Source: Pseudomonadota bacterium (GTDB lineage: Bacteria; Pseudomonadota; Alphaproteobacteria; Reyranellales; Reyranellaceae). From it: a stretch of DNA of 14,285 nt. The notes under the pieces were generated by a model. The model ran no database searches, had not been told where the DNA came from, and saw nothing but the letters and a program-made list of their open reading frames with translations. Position 1 is the first letter of the stretch. The number at the start of each line of letters is the position of its first letter. Made by a program: the position numbers and the translations under genes. Location: positions 1 to 14,285 of the forward strand of contig JAEZHS010000467.1 of NCBI GenBank assembly GCA_023436825.1. Reading direction: 5' to 3'. This document shows, in pieces, positions 13,252 to 14,285 of the stretch.

Positions 13252-13345
13252 GAACCTGCTTGGGATCATCGGCCGACATCTTGCCGCTGCGACGGTCGGT
13301 GAATTCTTCTGTCACTCGCTCAGGTGGCTGAGGCGGGCGCCACCG
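13252..13345 (-). pseudogene. Decayed cold shock protein gene, 3' fragment
   Basis: The DNA aligns with the 3' part of the intact csp gene at about 2272-2370 (shared blocks CCTGCTTG, ATCGGCCGACA/TTCGGCCGACA and TTGCCGCTGCG, and CTCAGGTGGCTGAGG against CTCAGGTGACTGAGG). Reading the minus strand, RLSHLSE is recovered in one frame and FTDRRSGKMSADDPKQV in another, matching LSHLSEGQKIQF and LKTDSRSGKLSAENLKQV of the intact protein. A deletion of roughly ten bases and a frameshift separate the two halves, and the RNP1/RNP2 half is missing. It cannot encode a working cold shock domain. Confidence 0.75.
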
Positions 13346-13438
13346 GCTTTCAAACCGCCCCGACTTCTCGGCGGAAACTGCGGGGGAGCGCGCACTGGCC
13401 CGGAACGCAACCGCCGACCCCTGCCCGTCCCGGCGTCC

Positions 13439-13993
13439 GTGCATCTCTCTCGCATGCTGGATCGGGCGCAAGGCCTACGAGTCTCGATCGGCTGGCTGAT
13501 GGAAGAGCTCGGCGAGCGCTCGTTCGGCCTCAGCCTGTTCGTGATGGCGGCCGTCGCGCTGCTGCCTGGCCTGTCCACCGTGGTCGGCCTGCTGATCGCG
13601 TGGCCGGCGATCCAGCTCATCCTCGGTCATGAGGCCGCCACGCTGCCGCGGGCGATGGCGCACCGCGAGATCGCCGTAGCCCGTCTCGAGCGCGTCATCG
13701 CCATCGTCGTGCCACGCCTTGCCTGGGTCGAGCGGCTTGCCCGTCCCCGTTGGCCTGACGTGTTCGAAAGCGCACGGCGGCTGGTGGGCGTGGCGATGCT
13801 GCTGGTCGGCGTAATGCTGGTATCGCCGGTGCCCTTGACGCAGATCCTGCTGGCGCTGGCCTATCTGGAGGAGAACGGTCTGGCGCTCCTGCTCGCGCTG
13901 CTCGCCGCCCTCTGCTCGCTCGCGCTGACCGGCATGACGGTATGGGGCGCCATCGAAACCATAGACTGGATCGATCCAGCGACGGCGGGATAG
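13439..13993 (+). CDS. ExoD-family membrane protein
   Basis: ExoD-like proteins are small inner-membrane proteins; the founding member in rhizobia affects exopolysaccharide production, with mechanism unclear. The family pattern is seen in IGWLMEELGERSFGLSLFVM (about 17-36), the proline/glycine turn LLPGLSTVVGLLIAWPAIQL (41-60), and PRLAWVERLARPRW (92-105) followed by hydrophobic spans at about 115-128, 132-144 and 147-170. The length of 184 is normal. GTG 13439 is given as the start; ATG 13454 is also in frame and neither has a clear binding site. It lies between the decayed csp fragment and the second small helical gene. Confidence 0.85.
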   Translation: MHLSRMLDRAQGLRVSIGWLMEELGERSFGLSLFVMAAVALLPGLSTVVGLLIAWPAIQLILGHEAATLPRAMAHREIAVARLERVIAIVVPRLAWVERLARPRWPDVFESARRLVGVAMLLVGVMLVSPVPLTQILLALAYLEENGLALLLALLAALCSLALTGMTVWGAIETIDWIDPATAG

Positions 13994-14054
13994 CGCGAGC
14001 ACGCTGTGGCGGCGGGCCTCGATGACGGGCCGCGCGCTGCAAGCCGTGCCCTAT

Positions 14055-14276
14055 CTACCCAGTCTTGGCGTCCACGGCGGCCTTTTCAAGGCGGTTCGCA
14101 CTTTCGTCGAGTTCGTCGATGTAGCGAGCAAGGCGGCGGCGGTCGCCCTCGTCGGTCACGGCCTCGGTCAGTCGTCGCGCCCGACGGGCCGAGTCGCGCA
14201 TGCCATCGGCCTGCTTCAGGATGGCCTCCTTGCTGGGAGGCCGCGGGCCGGCCGCCGTCGGGATCTTGTCGAACAT
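14055..14276 (-). CDS. Small helical protein, copy 2 (73 aa, hypothetical)
   Basis: Complete at 73 residues, with PRPPSKEAILKQADGMRDSA and DRRRLARYIDELDESANRLE. It is about 80% identical to the protein at 3768-3986, differing mainly at residues 6-9 (with one inserted Gly) and in the middle. The DNA of the first codons and the GGAGA ribosome binding site matches copy 1 exactly; the window ends just beyond that site. It converges on the ExoD-family gene with 61 bp between. The role is unknown; charged helices suggest a nucleic-acid-, protein- or membrane-surface-binding protein. Confidence 0.85.
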   Translation of the reverse strand: MFDKIPTAAGPRPPSKEAILKQADGMRDSARRARRLTEAVTDEGDRRRLARYIDELDESANRLEKAAVDAKTG

Positions 14277-14285
14277 GTCTTCTCC

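Noticed and set aside
1..14285. CRISPR array, tRNA, rRNA or complete insertion sequence
   Set aside because: No regularly spaced repeats, cloverleaf or transposase-like protein could be seen on either strand.

Overview
The window is GC-rich (roughly two thirds G+C) with dense short genes, tight start/stop overlaps and strong G+C bias at third codon positions. Together with gene content (HflK, ExoD-family protein, PRC-barrel protein, STAS-like protein, a glutathione transferase and small helical proteins) this suggests a chromosomal stretch of an alphaproteobacterium, possibly rhizobial or Reyranella-like. The genus is a guess. There is no rRNA, tRNA, CRISPR array, insertion sequence or integrase in view, so it reads as ordinary but accessory-rich chromosome.

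Region 1 (1-2264, + strand). The 3' part of a hflK gene is interrupted by a one-base frameshift near 381-383, and no hflC follows it. Then comes a compact run of four small genes of unknown function: a 29-residue single-span membrane peptide (749-838), a membrane-anchored protein (868-1380), and two coupled genes (1391-1819, 1816-2136). It is closed by a hairpin terminator (2153-2183) shared with the convergent csp gene.

Region 2 (2265-4467). A cold shock protein gene (-) is divergent from a fatty acid desaturase (+), a plausible cold-adaptation pair. A small helical protein (-) overlaps the desaturase 3' end, and a small helix-turn-helix-like gene (+) lies divergent from that.

Region 3 (4468-5705). 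A gene-poor stretch of about 350 bp leads to a GNAT-like protein of the phage T7 gp13 type, with an ATGA-coupled small protein of unknown function.

Region 4 (5707-9840). Two divergent two-gene units share a short AT-rich spacer at about 8240-8362. On the minus strand are an AlgX/AlgJ-like SGNH protein anchored in the membrane and a FkbM-type methyltransferase. On the plus strand are a TPR protein and a coupled 87-residue two-span membrane protein. They look like an envelope or exported-glycan modification locus, but that is inference.

Region 5 (9943-12975). A glutathione transferase is followed by a long hairpin. Next are a STAS-like protein convergent with a small helical protein (their stop codons overlap), an amidohydrolase of the COG3618 type, and a PRC-barrel protein.

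Region 6 (12989-14285). A small hypothetical gene (-) is followed by a decayed cold shock gene fragment (-), an ExoD-family membrane protein (+), and a second copy of the small helical protein (-). The order csp(-), membrane gene(+), small helical gene(-) therefore occurs at both ends of the window. This is the most notable structural observation and suggests an old segmental duplication followed by decay and replacement.
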